Source: Atopobium sp. oral taxon 199 str. F0494
Lineage (GTDB): Bacteria; Actinomycetota; Coriobacteriia; Coriobacteriales; Atopobiaceae
Direction of reading: 5' to 3'
NCBI RefSeq assembly: GCF_000411555.1
Contig: NZ_KE150486.1
Coordinates: forward strand, 310,001 to 374,000
DNA length: 64,000 bases
This document shows positions 33,098 to 42,408 of the stretch, piece by piece (the first letter of the stretch is position 1; every line of letters starts with the position of its first letter). The translations under genes and the position numbers were made by a program. The notes beneath the pieces are model-generated. The model saw only the letters and a program-made list of their open reading frames with translations, was not told the DNA's origin and did not search any database.

Positions 33098-34411
33098 CTA
33101 TGCGAGCCCATCGCTCAGCTCGACAATGCCGCCGAGAGAGCGAAAATCCTCAAAGAAGGTAGGGTAGGACTTTGCCACCGCTTCCGCGTTGGTAATGGTA
33201 GTCGGACCATCGGCGTAGGCTGCGGCGATGGCTGCCATCATCACGATGCGATGGTCAGAAGATCCGCTCACCTCTCCGCCGTCAAGGCCTTCCATACCTT
33301 CGACGTGCAAAGCGCCATCTTGTACGGACGCCTGTCCACCAAGCGCGTTGAGGGCGTTGGCTATTGTTGCAAGACGGTCAGACTCCTTGAGGCAGAGCCT
33401 TTTCGCGTGGGTAAAGACGGTTGAGCCGCGCGCGAAAGCTGCAGCTACTGCGAGTGGCGGCACTAGATCAGGCGTATCCGACACGTTAAGCTGAATAGAC
33501 CGCAGGTGATCGAAGCTTGCGGCCGCGTTATTGCCGTGCCGGGACACGCGCGCTCCTATAAGCGAAAGGGCTGCAAGTATAGCTCTGTCACCTTGCGCAC
33601 TCTGCATAGCAAGGTTTGTGACCTCGATGCCGTTACCGAGGGCTCCTGCGGTAAGCCAAAAGGCGGCGTTGGACCAGTCACCCTCAATCTCAAGTTGACC
33701 TGGAGTCTTGTAGCTGACGTTGCCTGACACGTAGAACCGTGCGTACTCTTTGCCAGCTTCAACCAGATATGTTGTTTCGACACCAACGCCAAAATCAGCT
33801 AGCGTCTTAATAGTCAGGTCCACATAAGGGGCTGATTCGACGGGCGTGGCGACAAATACCTCGAGGTCCTGCTCCATAAGGGGAGCGGCCATAAGAAGCC
33901 CGCTGACAAATTGTGATGAAATATTGCCCGGCAACACAAAACGTCCGCCTGAAAGACGGCCCGAAAGAGCAAGGGGATAGGCGCCTTCAGGAGAAAGGCG
34001 AACTCCGTGCTCTGTGAGCTGGCCATAGAGCGGCGCGAGTGGGCGCTGCACGAGCATTCCTTCAGCGTGGAATTCAACTTTGCGCCCCAAGGCTCCTGCC
34101 ACAGGAAGCAGAAAACGGAGCGTTGAGCCTGACTCACCGCAGGGCAGCTCGATTTTCTTAAGCTGAAAGAACGTGTGCTTGGGCTGTTTGATGGGGGATA
34201 CACGGTAGCCTCTGACGGTTCTGGTAAAGTGAGCGCCCAAAGCTTCCAGGCAGGCGATAGTTGCGTCAATATCTTTTGACGAAGCGTTGCAGTCGATGTC
34301 CGTGACGGTGTCGGCGCAGGCCGCGCAGATGAAGACGCGATGAGCCTCAGACTTTGAAGCTACCGCGCTGACGGTTCCAAAAAGTTCATGCGGGGTGATT
34401 GTCGCTAACAC
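33098..34411 (-). CDS. aroA: 3-phosphoshikimate 1-carboxyvinyltransferase (EPSP synthase)
   Basis: Adds the enolpyruvyl group of PEP to shikimate 3-phosphate. The GTG at 34411 follows AGGAGG by six bases and gives 437 residues; it lies inside the aroB stop region, so the two genes overlap and are coupled. An upstream ATG at 34432 lacks an SD. Motifs: SKSEAHRVFICAA near residue 18, CGESGSTLRFLLPVAGAL near 85 and LCLKESDRLATIANAL near 335. The LPCGESGSTLRF form has the residues typical of class I-like enzymes, but I cannot judge glyphosate sensitivity. Confidence 0.94.
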   Translation of the reverse strand: MLATITPHELFGTVSAVASKSEAHRVFICAACADTVTDIDCNASSKDIDATIACLEALGAHFTRTVRGYRVSPIKQPKHTFFQLKKIELPCGESGSTLRFLLPVAGALGRKVEFHAEGMLVQRPLAPLYGQLTEHGVRLSPEGAYPLALSGRLSGGRFVLPGNISSQFVSGLLMAAPLMEQDLEVFVATPVESAPYVDLTIKTLADFGVGVETTYLVEAGKEYARFYVSGNVSYKTPGQLEIEGDWSNAAFWLTAGALGNGIEVTNLAMQSAQGDRAILAALSLIGARVSRHGNNAAASFDHLRSIQLNVSDTPDLVPPLAVAAAFARGSTVFTHAKRLCLKESDRLATIANALNALGGQASVQDGALHVEGMEGLDGGEVSGSSDHRIVMMAAIAAAYADGPTTITNAEAVAKSYPTFFEDFRSLGGIVELSDGLA

Positions 34412-35538
34412 GCTGTTCCTCCTGTGCCACATCCGTACTCGATAATAGTACGCATTTCATCCTGTGAAAGCGAAACGATATCTGCAGAACCGATTTTTGT
34501 CGGGATGACGACATTGATGGAAGATCCACGTCTTTTCTTATCGCGCCAGACGTAGTCCATGAGGGTTTCTCGCGTAAAGGTCGTGTCGACAGGCAATCCG
34601 AAACGAGAGACAAGCGCTTCTATCCGTTTGGCGTCTTGAGCGCTGGCAAGATGCACATGAGGATCTGACGCTCCACGCATGAGGCAGCAAAGACCCGCCG
34701 CAACGCACGCGCCATGGCTCAGCGTACAGTCGCTTGCAGCTTCAATCGCATGGCCGATTGTATGGCCAAGGTTGAGCATGTGCCGCCTGCCTGCATCTGT
34801 TTCATCGGCAGCGACAAAAGCGCGCTTGATACGGATGTTTGCGGCGATGAGTTTGACAAGCGTCTGTGCATCGGGGGCCAAGAGGCTCGTCTTGTCAGCC
34901 GGTCCTGTCTCCAAAAGCGAAAAGAGCGCCGCGTCCGCAAGTACCGTATGCTTGATTATTTCTGCACAACCGCTTTGAAATTCTTTTGAAGGAAGCGTTT
35001 TCAGAGTTGCGACATCGATAAGGACGCTGTCCGGTTGAAAAAACGCTCCCGCAAGATTTTTGCCGGCCGGCAGGTCGATGGCGCATTTTCCGCCGACTGA
35101 CGCGTCGACCATCGCAAGGAGCGTGGTTGGTATGTGCACGACATGGCAGCCGCGAAGATAGGTGGCGGCGGCAAATCCGGCAAGGTCGCACACGACACCT
35201 CCGCCGAGCGCGATTATGCAGTCGTGTCTTGTCAGACCATGACGGGCGCATTCGTCCCACAGATGTGAGAGGCAAGAAACGCTCTTGGAATGCTCTCCGG
35301 CAGGAATGACGGTGTATGACATTGCTGCAAATCCAGCGGTGCCAAGCGAGCTCAGGAGCTTCTCGCCATAGAGCGGCCAGACATTGGTATCGCTTACAAG
35401 ATGCAGACGCGTCTCTGCGGGAAACAACGATCTGAGCTTTTTGCCCGCGTCTTCAATCAAGCCGGCGCCAACGACCACTTCATATGATGCGGAAGGGGTG
35501 CGGACGTCAAGGCAGATGGTGTTGGAAGCTCTATCCAC
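34405..35538 (-). CDS. aroB: 3-dehydroquinate synthase
   Basis: Converts DAHP to 3-dehydroquinate using NAD and a divalent metal. The GTG at 35538 follows GGGAGG and gives 377 residues; the frame continues upstream but only as a shadow of the DAHP synthase gene. Motifs: [15 protein letters not shown] near residue 46, [22 protein letters not shown] near 108 with the NAD loop, [18 protein letters not shown] near 137, and metal ligands in [22 protein letters not shown] and SHGACVAAG. It overlaps the DAHP synthase end by 8 bases and aroA by 7. Confidence 0.95.
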   Translation of the reverse strand: MDRASNTICLDVRTPSASYEVVVGAGLIEDAGKKLRSLFPAETRLHLVSDTNVWPLYGEKLLSSLGTAGFAAMSYTVIPAGEHSKSVSCLSHLWDECARHGLTRHDCIIALGGGVVCDLAGFAAATYLRGCHVVHIPTTLLAMVDASVGGKCAIDLPAGKNLAGAFFQPDSVLIDVATLKTLPSKEFQSGCAEIIKHTVLADAALFSLLETGPADKTSLLAPDAQTLVKLIAANIRIKRAFVAADETDAGRRHMLNLGHTIGHAIEAASDCTLSHGACVAAGLCCLMRGASDPHVHLASAQDAKRIEALVSRFGLPVDTTFTRETLMDYVWRDKKRRGSSINVVIPTKIGSADIVSLSQDEMRTIIEYGCGTGGTAC

Positions 35539-36343
35539 AAAGCGCCTCCCTGATGGAGCGAACGCGCTGCATAAGCTGAGAAAACTCTGCGGGCGTAAGC
35601 GCCTGTTCACCATCGGACAAAGCATGAGGAGGATCAGCGTGGACCTCGATTTCCAGACCGTCGGCGCCTGCGGCAACGGCGGCGCAGGCGAGGTCTGCGA
35701 CGTAGGCGGCAGTTCCGGCGGCATGGCTTGGATCGGCGATAATCGGCAGGTGGGAATCGTGTTTGACCACGGGAATCGCGCTGACATCAAAGGTGTAGCG
35801 CGTGGAGTCTTCAAATGTCCTGATGCCCCGCTCACAGACGAGAACCTTGCGGTTTCCCTCACGCATGATGTATTCGGCGGCAAGCAGAAGCTCTTCGATG
35901 GTGCTGCCCATCCCGCGCTTGAGCAGCACGGGAGTTTGCGTTTTACCGACAGCTTTCAGAAGCGAGAAGTTCTGTGCGTTGCGGGCGCCAATCTGAATGA
36001 CATGAACGCCAAGCTCAAGGTATGTGTCGAGAAGCGCCTCCTGGGTAAGCTCGACCACTATGGGTATATGTTCTTGGTGTGAGGCTTCCATCAGCAGTTC
36101 AAGCGCGCGTGTGCCCAGACCCTGAAAGTCATAGGGGCTCGTGCGTGGCTTAAAAGCGCCTCCGCGCAGCATGGTTGCTCCGGCAAGACGCACATCATGG
36201 GCAAGCGAGAGGAGACTTTCTCCCTCAACCGAGCATGGTCCTGCTATGACGGCAAAGTTTCCGCCTCCGATTTTGACCCCGTATCCGACGTCAATGCAGG
36301 TATCTGCCGGATGTGATTCTCGGCTTGTCAAAATGGCGCGCAT
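35531..36343 (-). CDS. 3-deoxy-7-phosphoheptulonate (DAHP) synthase, short AroG-I-beta type
   Basis: First enzyme of the shikimate pathway. ATG 36343 ([14 protein letters not shown], after GAGG) gives 270 residues. Motifs are those of KDO8P-synthase-like, single-domain DAHP synthases: [16 protein letters not shown] near residue 33, [17 protein letters not shown] near 58, PVLLKRGM near 135, and [13 protein letters not shown] near 205 with metal ligands. There is no N-terminal ACT or ferredoxin-like regulatory domain, so direct feedback inhibition is less likely. It is the first gene of the aro cluster. An in-frame extension to 36523 is not supported by alignment. Confidence 0.94.
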   Translation of the reverse strand: MRAILTSRESHPADTCIDVGYGVKIGGGNFAVIAGPCSVEGESLLSLAHDVRLAGATMLRGGAFKPRTSPYDFQGLGTRALELLMEASHQEHIPIVVELTQEALLDTYLELGVHVIQIGARNAQNFSLLKAVGKTQTPVLLKRGMGSTIEELLLAAEYIMREGNRKVLVCERGIRTFEDSTRYTFDVSAIPVVKHDSHLPIIADPSHAAGTAAYVADLACAAVAAGADGLEIEVHADPPHALSDGEQALTPAEFSQLMQRVRSIREALCG

Positions 36344-36376
36344 GCATGCCTCTTTCAAACTATGAGTGCTTGGTGT

Positions 36377-36420
36377 CCGAACACGGCTCTCGGTGCTAGG
36401 ACGTAGTTGTCGGTGTTCGG
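36377..36420 (-). promoter_or_regulatory. inverted repeat in the leader of the aro cluster
   Basis: CCGAACAC and GTGTTCGG, 28 bases apart, lie 34-77 bases upstream of the DAHP synthase start. On the transcript they could form a long-loop hairpin, or they could be a pair of operator half-sites. No aromatic-rich leader peptide or T tract is visible, so it is not an obvious attenuator. Confidence 0.4.
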
Positions 36421-36527
36421 GCGCGGAAATCACGGGACGCTTTGAGTCTATAACATGACCGATATCTTCCTTCTCTGAATTTTGAACTTGAATTTGCCTA
36501 TGCTTGCTCGTTATACTTACCAACTAT

Positions 36528-36604
36528 GGCCCCGTAGCTCAGTGGATGAGAGCGTTTGCCTCCGGAGCAAAAGGTCGTGGGTTCGAGCCCCACCGGGGTC
36601 ACCA
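36528..36604 (+). tRNA. tRNA-Arg (anticodon CCG)
   Basis: A complete cloverleaf: acceptor GGCCCCG with CGGGGTC (one G-T pair), D-arm GCTC/GAGC, anticodon stem TTTGC/GCAAA around the loop CTCCGGA giving anticodon CCG (Arg, codon CGG), T-arm GTGGG TTCGAGC CCCAC, discriminator A and an encoded CCA at 36602-36604. It lies between the divergent aro cluster and the P-type ATPase gene. Confidence 0.95.
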
Positions 36605-36699
36605 GGTATAACGTGACGGTATGCTGCCCTGTTTGCGCCGGCGAATACATCGGCTTGTGGCATGTGTACGCTTGAGATATGTGCCAGTTGTGGAGAACT

Positions 36700-39129
36700 A
36701 TGAGAGACACTTCAGGCGTGCGGGAGACGTCTGCGCTACGAGGATTGAGTTCGGCGGAGGTAGCCGAACGTGTTGCCGACGGCCGCGTCAATGCCAATAC
36801 GGACGTAACGACAAAGTCCATTTCTTCCATCATCAAAGATAACGCTCTGACGCTTTTTAACATCGTCAACATCGCGATGGCTGTCCTGGTGCTTTTTACC
36901 GGAGAGCTGCGTAATGTGCTGTTTATGGCGGTCGTCGGGGCTAACCTGCTTATTGGCGTGATCCAGGAGATCCGTGCGAAGCGTATGGTGGACCGTCTTA
37001 CCATCCTGACAGCCAAAAACGTGACGGTTATTCGCGACGGTAAGGACACGGAGGTTTTGCCTTCAGTGCTGGTAGTCGATGATCTGATCCGTCTTCGCAC
37101 GGGAGATCAGGTGCCCGCGGACTGCGAAGTCGTCCAAGGATCCGTAACCGCTGACGAGAGCCTTCTGACCGGCGAAAGCGAGCCTGTCGAGAAGAGCGTC
37201 GGAAGTGAATTGCTGAGCGGAAGCTTCATTGACCTGGGCAGTTTGGTGGGCCGTGTTACGCGCGTTGGTCAGGACGGCTACGCCGCCCGCATCAATGCTG
37301 AGGCGAAGTACGTCAAGCCGGTTAATTCAGAGATAAAGGCGACGATCAATTCGATTATTCGCGCAGGTACTTTCGCGCTTATTCCTTTGGGAATCGGTCT
37401 GTTTTTGCGCAGCTATTTTCACGCGCCGTCCGACCTCAACGCCGCGATTCTTTCTTCGGTCGCGGCGGTCATTGGCATGATTCCGCAGGGATTGGTGTTG
37501 CTGACATCGTCTGTTTTAGCTATTGCAACGGCGCGTCTCGCTGTTAAAAACGTACTGGTCCAGCAGACGTATTGTGTGGAGACGCTTGCTCGCGTCGATA
37601 CGCTTTGTCTTGATAAGACAGGCACCATCACTACAGGAGAGATGGAAGTCGCGCATGTAGTGGCCGACAGCCTGGATATAGAAGCGGATACGTCAGAGGT
37701 AATCGGCGCCCTTGCGGCCATTGTCTGTGCCAATGAGCACGATGCAAACGATACGGCTCGTGCCATTCTTTCGTATCTCAAAAAAGAATCAATCGAGCCT
37801 CCGCGTACTTCTCGCGCCATTCCCTTTACGTCGGCTCGAAAGTACTCCGGATGTGTCACCGAAGCGGGAGTCGCCTATGTGATGGGAGCCGCTCAGTTTG
37901 TAGTCGGCGCGGGTGTTGCCGAGCGTGCGCTTGCATCGGAAATCTTTGGAGAACTTGAACGCGTACTGGTAATTTGCAGGGTTGAGGGCTTTGACGACAA
38001 TGACGCCCTGCAAGGTGAGGTAAAGCTTCTCGGCTTTGTAGGTATTCGAGACCAGATTAGAAGCACCGCTCCTGAAACGATTCGCTATTTTCTTGATCAA
38101 GGTGTTGACCTGCGTGTTATTTCAGGAGACGATCCGCGTACCGTTGCGGCTATCGCCGCGCGTGCAGGAATTCCTGGGGCAAAACACTGGGTTGACGCGA
38201 CAACGCTTGCAGACGAGAGTGATATTGCCAAAGCTTCAAAAACATGCCGCGTTTTTGGCCGTGTGACGCCTCAACAAAAGCGTCTTTTGGTGCAGGCGCT
38301 CCAGGCGCAGGGCCACACAGTTGCTATGACCGGAGATGGCGTGAATGACATTTTGGCACTCCGTGAGGCGGATTGTTCAGTTTCGATGGCCTCAGGATCT
38401 GCCGCAGCGCGCAATGTCTCCGAGATCGTGTTGGCAGACAATGACTTTGCCCATATGCCCGAAGTTGTTGCTGAGGGGCGGCGCTCCATCAACAACCTCC
38501 AGCGCTCAGCGGCGCTCTTTCTGGTTAAGACCGTGTATACTGCGGCTCTGGCGCTTTTTTGCATCATCATGCCGCCGTATCCCTTCATTCCTATTCAGAT
38601 GTCGTTGCTCTCTTTCGCGACGGTTGGACTCCCATCGTTTGTGCTGGCCCTTGAGGTCAATCACGAGCGCATTACCGGCAACTTCCTGGCAAATGTTCTG
38701 GAGCGCTCGTTGCCGGCGTCAGCAGCCATTACCGTATCGTTGGCGTTGATTTTGACGAGCGGCCGCCTGCTTCATCTGAGCGTTGCGGAGATGTCCACCA
38801 TCTGCTTAGTGGTGACGGGAATCATTGGAATCGCTCTCATACGGCGTATCTCTTTGCCGCTTAACGCGCTTCGCAGGGCGCTCCTCGCGTCTGTCGTTCT
38901 TATCGTCACGCTTGGATGCACGCTCTTCAGATCCTTCTTTAAGATATCGGCCATATCAAGTGATATGTGTATCCTTCTTGTACCTGCGCTGTTTGTGTCA
39001 ATCGTAATTTTCAACAGGCTCTACGTTTTTCTTCATGATCACAGCAAGGAGAGCCGGGTCTTCTCGGCATTCGTCCGCGTTTTTAGTGAGGGCGACAATG
39101 AGCGCTCGCAAGGCTCGCGTGAAGAGTAA
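36700..39129 (+). CDS. CtpE-like cation-translocating P-type ATPase
   Basis: An 809-residue P-type ATPase of the HAD-IC family, closest in style to mycobacterial CtpE. The phosphorylation site is LCLDKTGTITTGE near residue 307, the actuator loop has LLTGESEPVEKS near 157, and the hinge TGDGVNDILALREAD lies near 548. About eight to ten membrane helices flank these domains. The M4 ion-site motif reads IPQGL near 268, where calcium-type pumps have PEGL; a Gln for Glu there could alter ion choice. ATG 36700 follows GGAG. The transported ion is not established. Confidence 0.92.
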   Translation: MRDTSGVRETSALRGLSSAEVAERVADGRVNANTDVTTKSISSIIKDNALTLFNIVNIAMAVLVLFTGELRNVLFMAVVGANLLIGVIQEIRAKRMVDRLTILTAKNVTVIRDGKDTEVLPSVLVVDDLIRLRTGDQVPADCEVVQGSVTADESLLTGESEPVEKSVGSELLSGSFIDLGSLVGRVTRVGQDGYAARINAEAKYVKPVNSEIKATINSIIRAGTFALIPLGIGLFLRSYFHAPSDLNAAILSSVAAVIGMIPQGLVLLTSSVLAIATARLAVKNVLVQQTYCVETLARVDTLCLDKTGTITTGEMEVAHVVADSLDIEADTSEVIGALAAIVCANEHDANDTARAILSYLKKESIEPPRTSRAIPFTSARKYSGCVTEAGVAYVMGAAQFVVGAGVAERALASEIFGELERVLVICRVEGFDDNDALQGEVKLLGFVGIRDQIRSTAPETIRYFLDQGVDLRVISGDDPRTVAAIAARAGIPGAKHWVDATTLADESDIAKASKTCRVFGRVTPQQKRLLVQALQAQGHTVAMTGDGVNDILALREADCSVSMASGSAAARNVSEIVLADNDFAHMPEVVAEGRRSINNLQRSAALFLVKTVYTAALALFCIIMPPYPFIPIQMSLLSFATVGLPSFVLALEVNHERITGNFLANVLERSLPASAAITVSLALILTSGRLLHLSVAEMSTICLVVTGIIGIALIRRISLPLNALRRALLASVVLIVTLGCTLFRSFFKISAISSDMCILLVPALFVSIVIFNRLYVFLHDHSKESRVFSAFVRVFSEGDNERSQGSREE

Positions 39130-39163
39130 GATGGCTGCAGGACATTAAGGAAGGGATATACGC

Positions 39164-40318
39164 ATGCGCTGTCAAAGATGTGGAGCGATTGTTCCTGAGG
39201 GAACGCCTACATGCCCGCATTGTCATGCGGATCTTGGCGTGACGCAACGTATTCCTGTGGCTGACGCGCATTGGTGCCCCCACTGCGGAGCTCTTGTGGA
39301 AAAAAGCATGTCAGTCTGTCCGAAGTGCGGCGTGCCCCTTCCCAGGCATGCCAAAAGAGGCGTTTCTGCGACGCCAATCAGGCCTGTTCGAGATATCAGA
39401 CTTCCCGAAATTGGGGAAGAATCCGCGTCTCGTCAGCGTAGGTCCGCGGCAACACTCAATTCTGATGTGCCCAGTGACGAGCAAACCACCGCGCTATCAG
39501 GTGCCGTCGCGCAATCCGCGCAAGACGCGCACTCTGCCGGCACAGACACAATCGATTCGGATTCCACCGCGGTGTTCACACTCGATGAGCGCCGACCCGC
39601 ACCCCGCTTTGAAAGCGCAATCCCTTCCGAGCCCGTCCACGACGAGGAGACTAGTCGCGCAGAAGGCATGCCCCGTATGCGCGTGGTTGTAGTGACGGCA
39701 TTGCTAGCCTTGGTTTTTATGGGTGGATTGGTGCTTTATATCACGCATCCCTGGAATCCTACGGCCAACGATGAGCGCGCCACTCAAGGCATTGATCTTT
39801 CAAAGCAAGGCTTTCCGGGAACCGTTGAGAAACTCAAAGGCCAGGACGAAGACGAATCCAATACGCCTTCAACCAATGGGGATCCTTCGTTTCAGGCGAT
39901 GGAGGCGGACTACGAGAAGCTTGCCGATCTTGAAAAGCGTCTGAACGATAATGAAACGTCATTTGACACCATCGCTATCAGCGGGTCGCGAGAAGAGCGT
40001 GAAGCGGCGGCTGAGGACGCTAAACAGATTGCCCTTGAAATCAGCAATGTCGTTTCGGACCTCTCTAACCTTGATGATGCCGATGGAGCCTACCGAACAC
40101 AGCTTGACAATCTTTCCACGTTGGGAAATTGGCTGCGAAACCGCTCTGACGCGCTGAGTGAAGGCTGGAGTCGCTCGCTTGACTCCAAGAATCCGTCTGC
40201 CGAAAAAGAGCATATTTTAGACCCCGTTGACAGCATGCGCGATTCTTCGGGCAAAAGCGAATACCAGCAGCTTTTTGAAAAGAACTACGACGCGTGGAAG
40301 CCTACGAAGAAGCAGTAG
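39164..40318 (+). CDS. double zinc-ribbon membrane protein of unknown function
   Basis: A 384-residue protein. The N-terminus has two zinc ribbons: CQRCGAIVPEGTPTCPHC (residues 3-20) and CPHCGALVEKSMSVCPKCG (about 38-56). A disordered, Ser/Asp/Arg-rich region follows to about residue 165. One transmembrane helix (VVVVTALLALVFMGGLVLYI) comes near 172-191, then an extracytoplasmic helical domain of about 190 residues with EADYEKLADLEKRLNDNE. Such zinc-ribbon membrane proteins are common in actinobacteria and Firmicutes but lack a defined role. AAGGAAGGG precedes the ATG. No homologue of known function is recognised. Confidence 0.8.
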   Translation: MRCQRCGAIVPEGTPTCPHCHADLGVTQRIPVADAHWCPHCGALVEKSMSVCPKCGVPLPRHAKRGVSATPIRPVRDIRLPEIGEESASRQRRSAATLNSDVPSDEQTTALSGAVAQSAQDAHSAGTDTIDSDSTAVFTLDERRPAPRFESAIPSEPVHDEETSRAEGMPRMRVVVVTALLALVFMGGLVLYITHPWNPTANDERATQGIDLSKQGFPGTVEKLKGQDEDESNTPSTNGDPSFQAMEADYEKLADLEKRLNDNETSFDTIAISGSREEREAAAEDAKQIALEISNVVSDLSNLDDADGAYRTQLDNLSTLGNWLRNRSDALSEGWSRSLDSKNPSAEKEHILDPVDSMRDSSGKSEYQQLFEKNYDAWKPTKKQ

Positions 40319-40422
40319 GAGCTACCGTTTGTCTGCTGAAACTATGAAAACTGCGTGTTACTGCTAAAATTACAGAGTTATACGTTATTCCCGCTTTGGC
40401 GCGGGAGGCAGGAGGGCATAGC

Positions 40423-40965
40423 ATGAGCTTTGGACTTGATCCGCTTTATACGCCAGAACGCGAGGTCACCGGTACTGAGATTGCCGTTTTCACTACGTCA
40501 AAAGGCACGATCCGGGTCAAGCTTGATGGCGCCGGTGCTCCCATTCACGTAGCAAACTTTTGCGAGCTTGCTGAGTCTGGGTTTTACGACGACACCAAGT
40601 TCCATCGCTTTGTGCCGGGTTTTGTCATTCAGGGCGGAGACCCCAATACGCGCGATATGAGTTCTGAAGACGTCGCGGCGGGTCGCCCCGGCGCCGATGG
40701 CCTTCCTGGAACCGGCGGCCCCGGATATCGCATCAAAGAGGAGTTTTCTTCAAACCCCTGCAATGCTCATAATGACGGAGCTCTTGCGATGGCTCGTTCT
40801 TCTCACCCCGATTCCGCGGGATCTCAATTTTATTTTTGCCTCGGTTCGCAGCATGGCTTAGACTCAGGCTATACCGTCTTTGGAGAGACGATTGAAGGTA
40901 AAGCGGTAATTGAGCAGCTCAGAGCAGGGGATGTTCTGAACTCGGTCCGTATTGAAAACGCGTAA
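40423..40965 (+). CDS. cyclophilin-type peptidyl-prolyl cis-trans isomerase
   Basis: A 180-residue cyclophilin. Core motifs are FHRFVPGFVIQGGDPNTRD near residue 56, which includes the catalytic Arg and the F-x-x-QGGD block, then LAMARSSHPDSAGSQFYFCLG near 118 and YTVFGETIEGKAVIEQL near 150. There is no signal peptide, so it acts in the cytoplasm. ATG 40423 follows AGGAGGGC; the longer in-frame start at 40396 overlaps that SD. It begins about 100 bases after the zinc-ribbon gene and precedes the TPR gene by 33 bases, so cotranscription with the latter is likely. Confidence 0.93.
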   Translation: MSFGLDPLYTPEREVTGTEIAVFTTSKGTIRVKLDGAGAPIHVANFCELAESGFYDDTKFHRFVPGFVIQGGDPNTRDMSSEDVAAGRPGADGLPGTGGPGYRIKEEFSSNPCNAHNDGALAMARSSHPDSAGSQFYFCLGSQHGLDSGYTVFGETIEGKAVIEQLRAGDVLNSVRIENA

Positions 40966-40998
40966 AGCTTCCGGCTCAAAGGTATCTTGGAGGAAACT

Positions 40999-42294
40999 GT
41001 GAATCAGCAAGCATATGAACAAGGCAAGAGGGCGTACCAGGCAGGCGATTGGTTTTCCGCCGTCTTCCAGCTTGGCCAGGCAAAAGAGGCTGGCGAGAAA
41101 AACGGCGAGATAGACCACCTTCTTGGAAACGCTTATATGAAGCTCGGGCAGTTTGAGTCTGCCGTCAACGCGTATGCGGGCGCTCTGAGCGATGTTTCCT
41201 ACGGTAAGGCAGGCGCGCTTTCCACAAACCGGGGACGCGCTCTTCTGGCCGCCGGCCGCGTGCAGGAGGCAATCGACACGCTTTCCAAGGCGGTTCAAGA
41301 CGCTTCGTATACAACGCCATACAAGGCTTTTTTGGCGCTTGGCTCTGCCTATGAAAGGCTTGGCGACACGCGCAACGCCGGTATCGCTTATCGCAACGCT
41401 GCCGTTGACGAGGCTAACCCCAATCCGTCAGGCGCCCTGCGGAGTCTGGGTAAGTGCTTTATGGGTCTGGGTCGTCCTGTTGACGCGGTGGAGGCCTACC
41501 GCACGGCGCTTGACTTCCTGACGCCGCTTGAAAGCCAGGCTGAAGTTTACTGTGAGCTTGGCCTTGCCTATGTCGCCGCTAACCGCATGTCCGAAGCGGT
41601 TGACGCTTTCTCACACGCGTCATCAGATTCAACCTTTGTGATGAGCGACGAGGCAAGAACGGCTTATGAGGCCGCTCAAAACGCGGTGGCAAGAATCCGC
41701 TCCCGCAAGCCGTCAGAGACAGACGCTTTTTTGCAGGCGGCGGGATACGGCAGCTACGATCCTCTCGACCCCATGGGGGAGTCGGGCGAACTCATTCCTT
41801 CCGCTGAGGACACGGGCTTTTTCTCCCTGTCAGAAGAGGATATTCTCGCCCAAGACAAAAAAGAGAGAAAGATTCGCCGCAAGCACCGTCATACCGGTCT
41901 TAAGGTCTTTATCACGTTGCTTATCCTTTTGGCGCTTGCTGTTGGCGGCGGAGTATTTGCGTATACTCAAGGCTATGGATGGCCGACGCAGCAGTCCGTT
42001 ATCGAAGGTATTTTCGCCGCGAAGACGCAGGGCTCAAACGGCTCCATTAAGCAGTTCATTGCCAGCGGCGTTGACGATAAGAAGATTCAAGACATCAGCG
42101 ATGTTCTTCCTTCTACGGGCACTCCTACCATCACCAAGCTTGACAAGAGCGCTACCACATCCACCGTTACCGTTTCCGTTACCACAAGCAATGGCAGCAG
42201 CGTTGAGTATACCGTGGGTCTTGTCAGGGATGGTATCGGCTGGAAGGTTTCAGACGTCGTAACCAACGCCGTGTCTCAAAATTCTTCTCGCTAA
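40999..42294 (+). CDS. TPR-repeat membrane protein
   Basis: A 431-residue protein. Residues 1-230 form about six tetratricopeptide repeats, for example AYEQGKRAYQAGDWFSAVFQL, LGNAYMKLGQFESAVNAYAGAL and LALGSAYERLGDTRNAGIAY in order. A charged linker ends in RKIRRKHRH just before a transmembrane helix near residues 305-325. The last 100 residues are outside the membrane, Ser/Thr-rich, with a beta-rich end SSVEYTVGLVRDGIGWKVSDV. GTG 40999 follows GGAGG; a TTG at 40987 overlaps it. It may be a scaffold for the cell-envelope genes that follow, starting with mreB, but this is inference. Confidence 0.85.
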   Translation: MNQQAYEQGKRAYQAGDWFSAVFQLGQAKEAGEKNGEIDHLLGNAYMKLGQFESAVNAYAGALSDVSYGKAGALSTNRGRALLAAGRVQEAIDTLSKAVQDASYTTPYKAFLALGSAYERLGDTRNAGIAYRNAAVDEANPNPSGALRSLGKCFMGLGRPVDAVEAYRTALDFLTPLESQAEVYCELGLAYVAANRMSEAVDAFSHASSDSTFVMSDEARTAYEAAQNAVARIRSRKPSETDAFLQAAGYGSYDPLDPMGESGELIPSAEDTGFFSLSEEDILAQDKKERKIRRKHRHTGLKVFITLLILLALAVGGGVFAYTQGYGWPTQQSVIEGIFAAKTQGSNGSIKQFIASGVDDKKIQDISDVLPSTGTPTITKLDKSATTSTVTVSVTTSNGSSVEYTVGLVRDGIGWKVSDVVTNAVSQNSSR

Positions 42295-42408
42295 GATGTG
42301 AACTCGCTTTTGCCCCGTGCACGCGGGGCGGGAGCGGGGTACACTAATAACGTTGCTGGAGATAAGGATTGGAAGGCGTCAGCGCCTCCAAAGAAATGAT
42401 TGGAAACC

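Noticed and set aside
36360..36440. Aromatic amino acid attenuator before the aro cluster
   Set aside because: There is an inverted repeat but no leader peptide rich in Phe, Tyr or Trp and no T tract.
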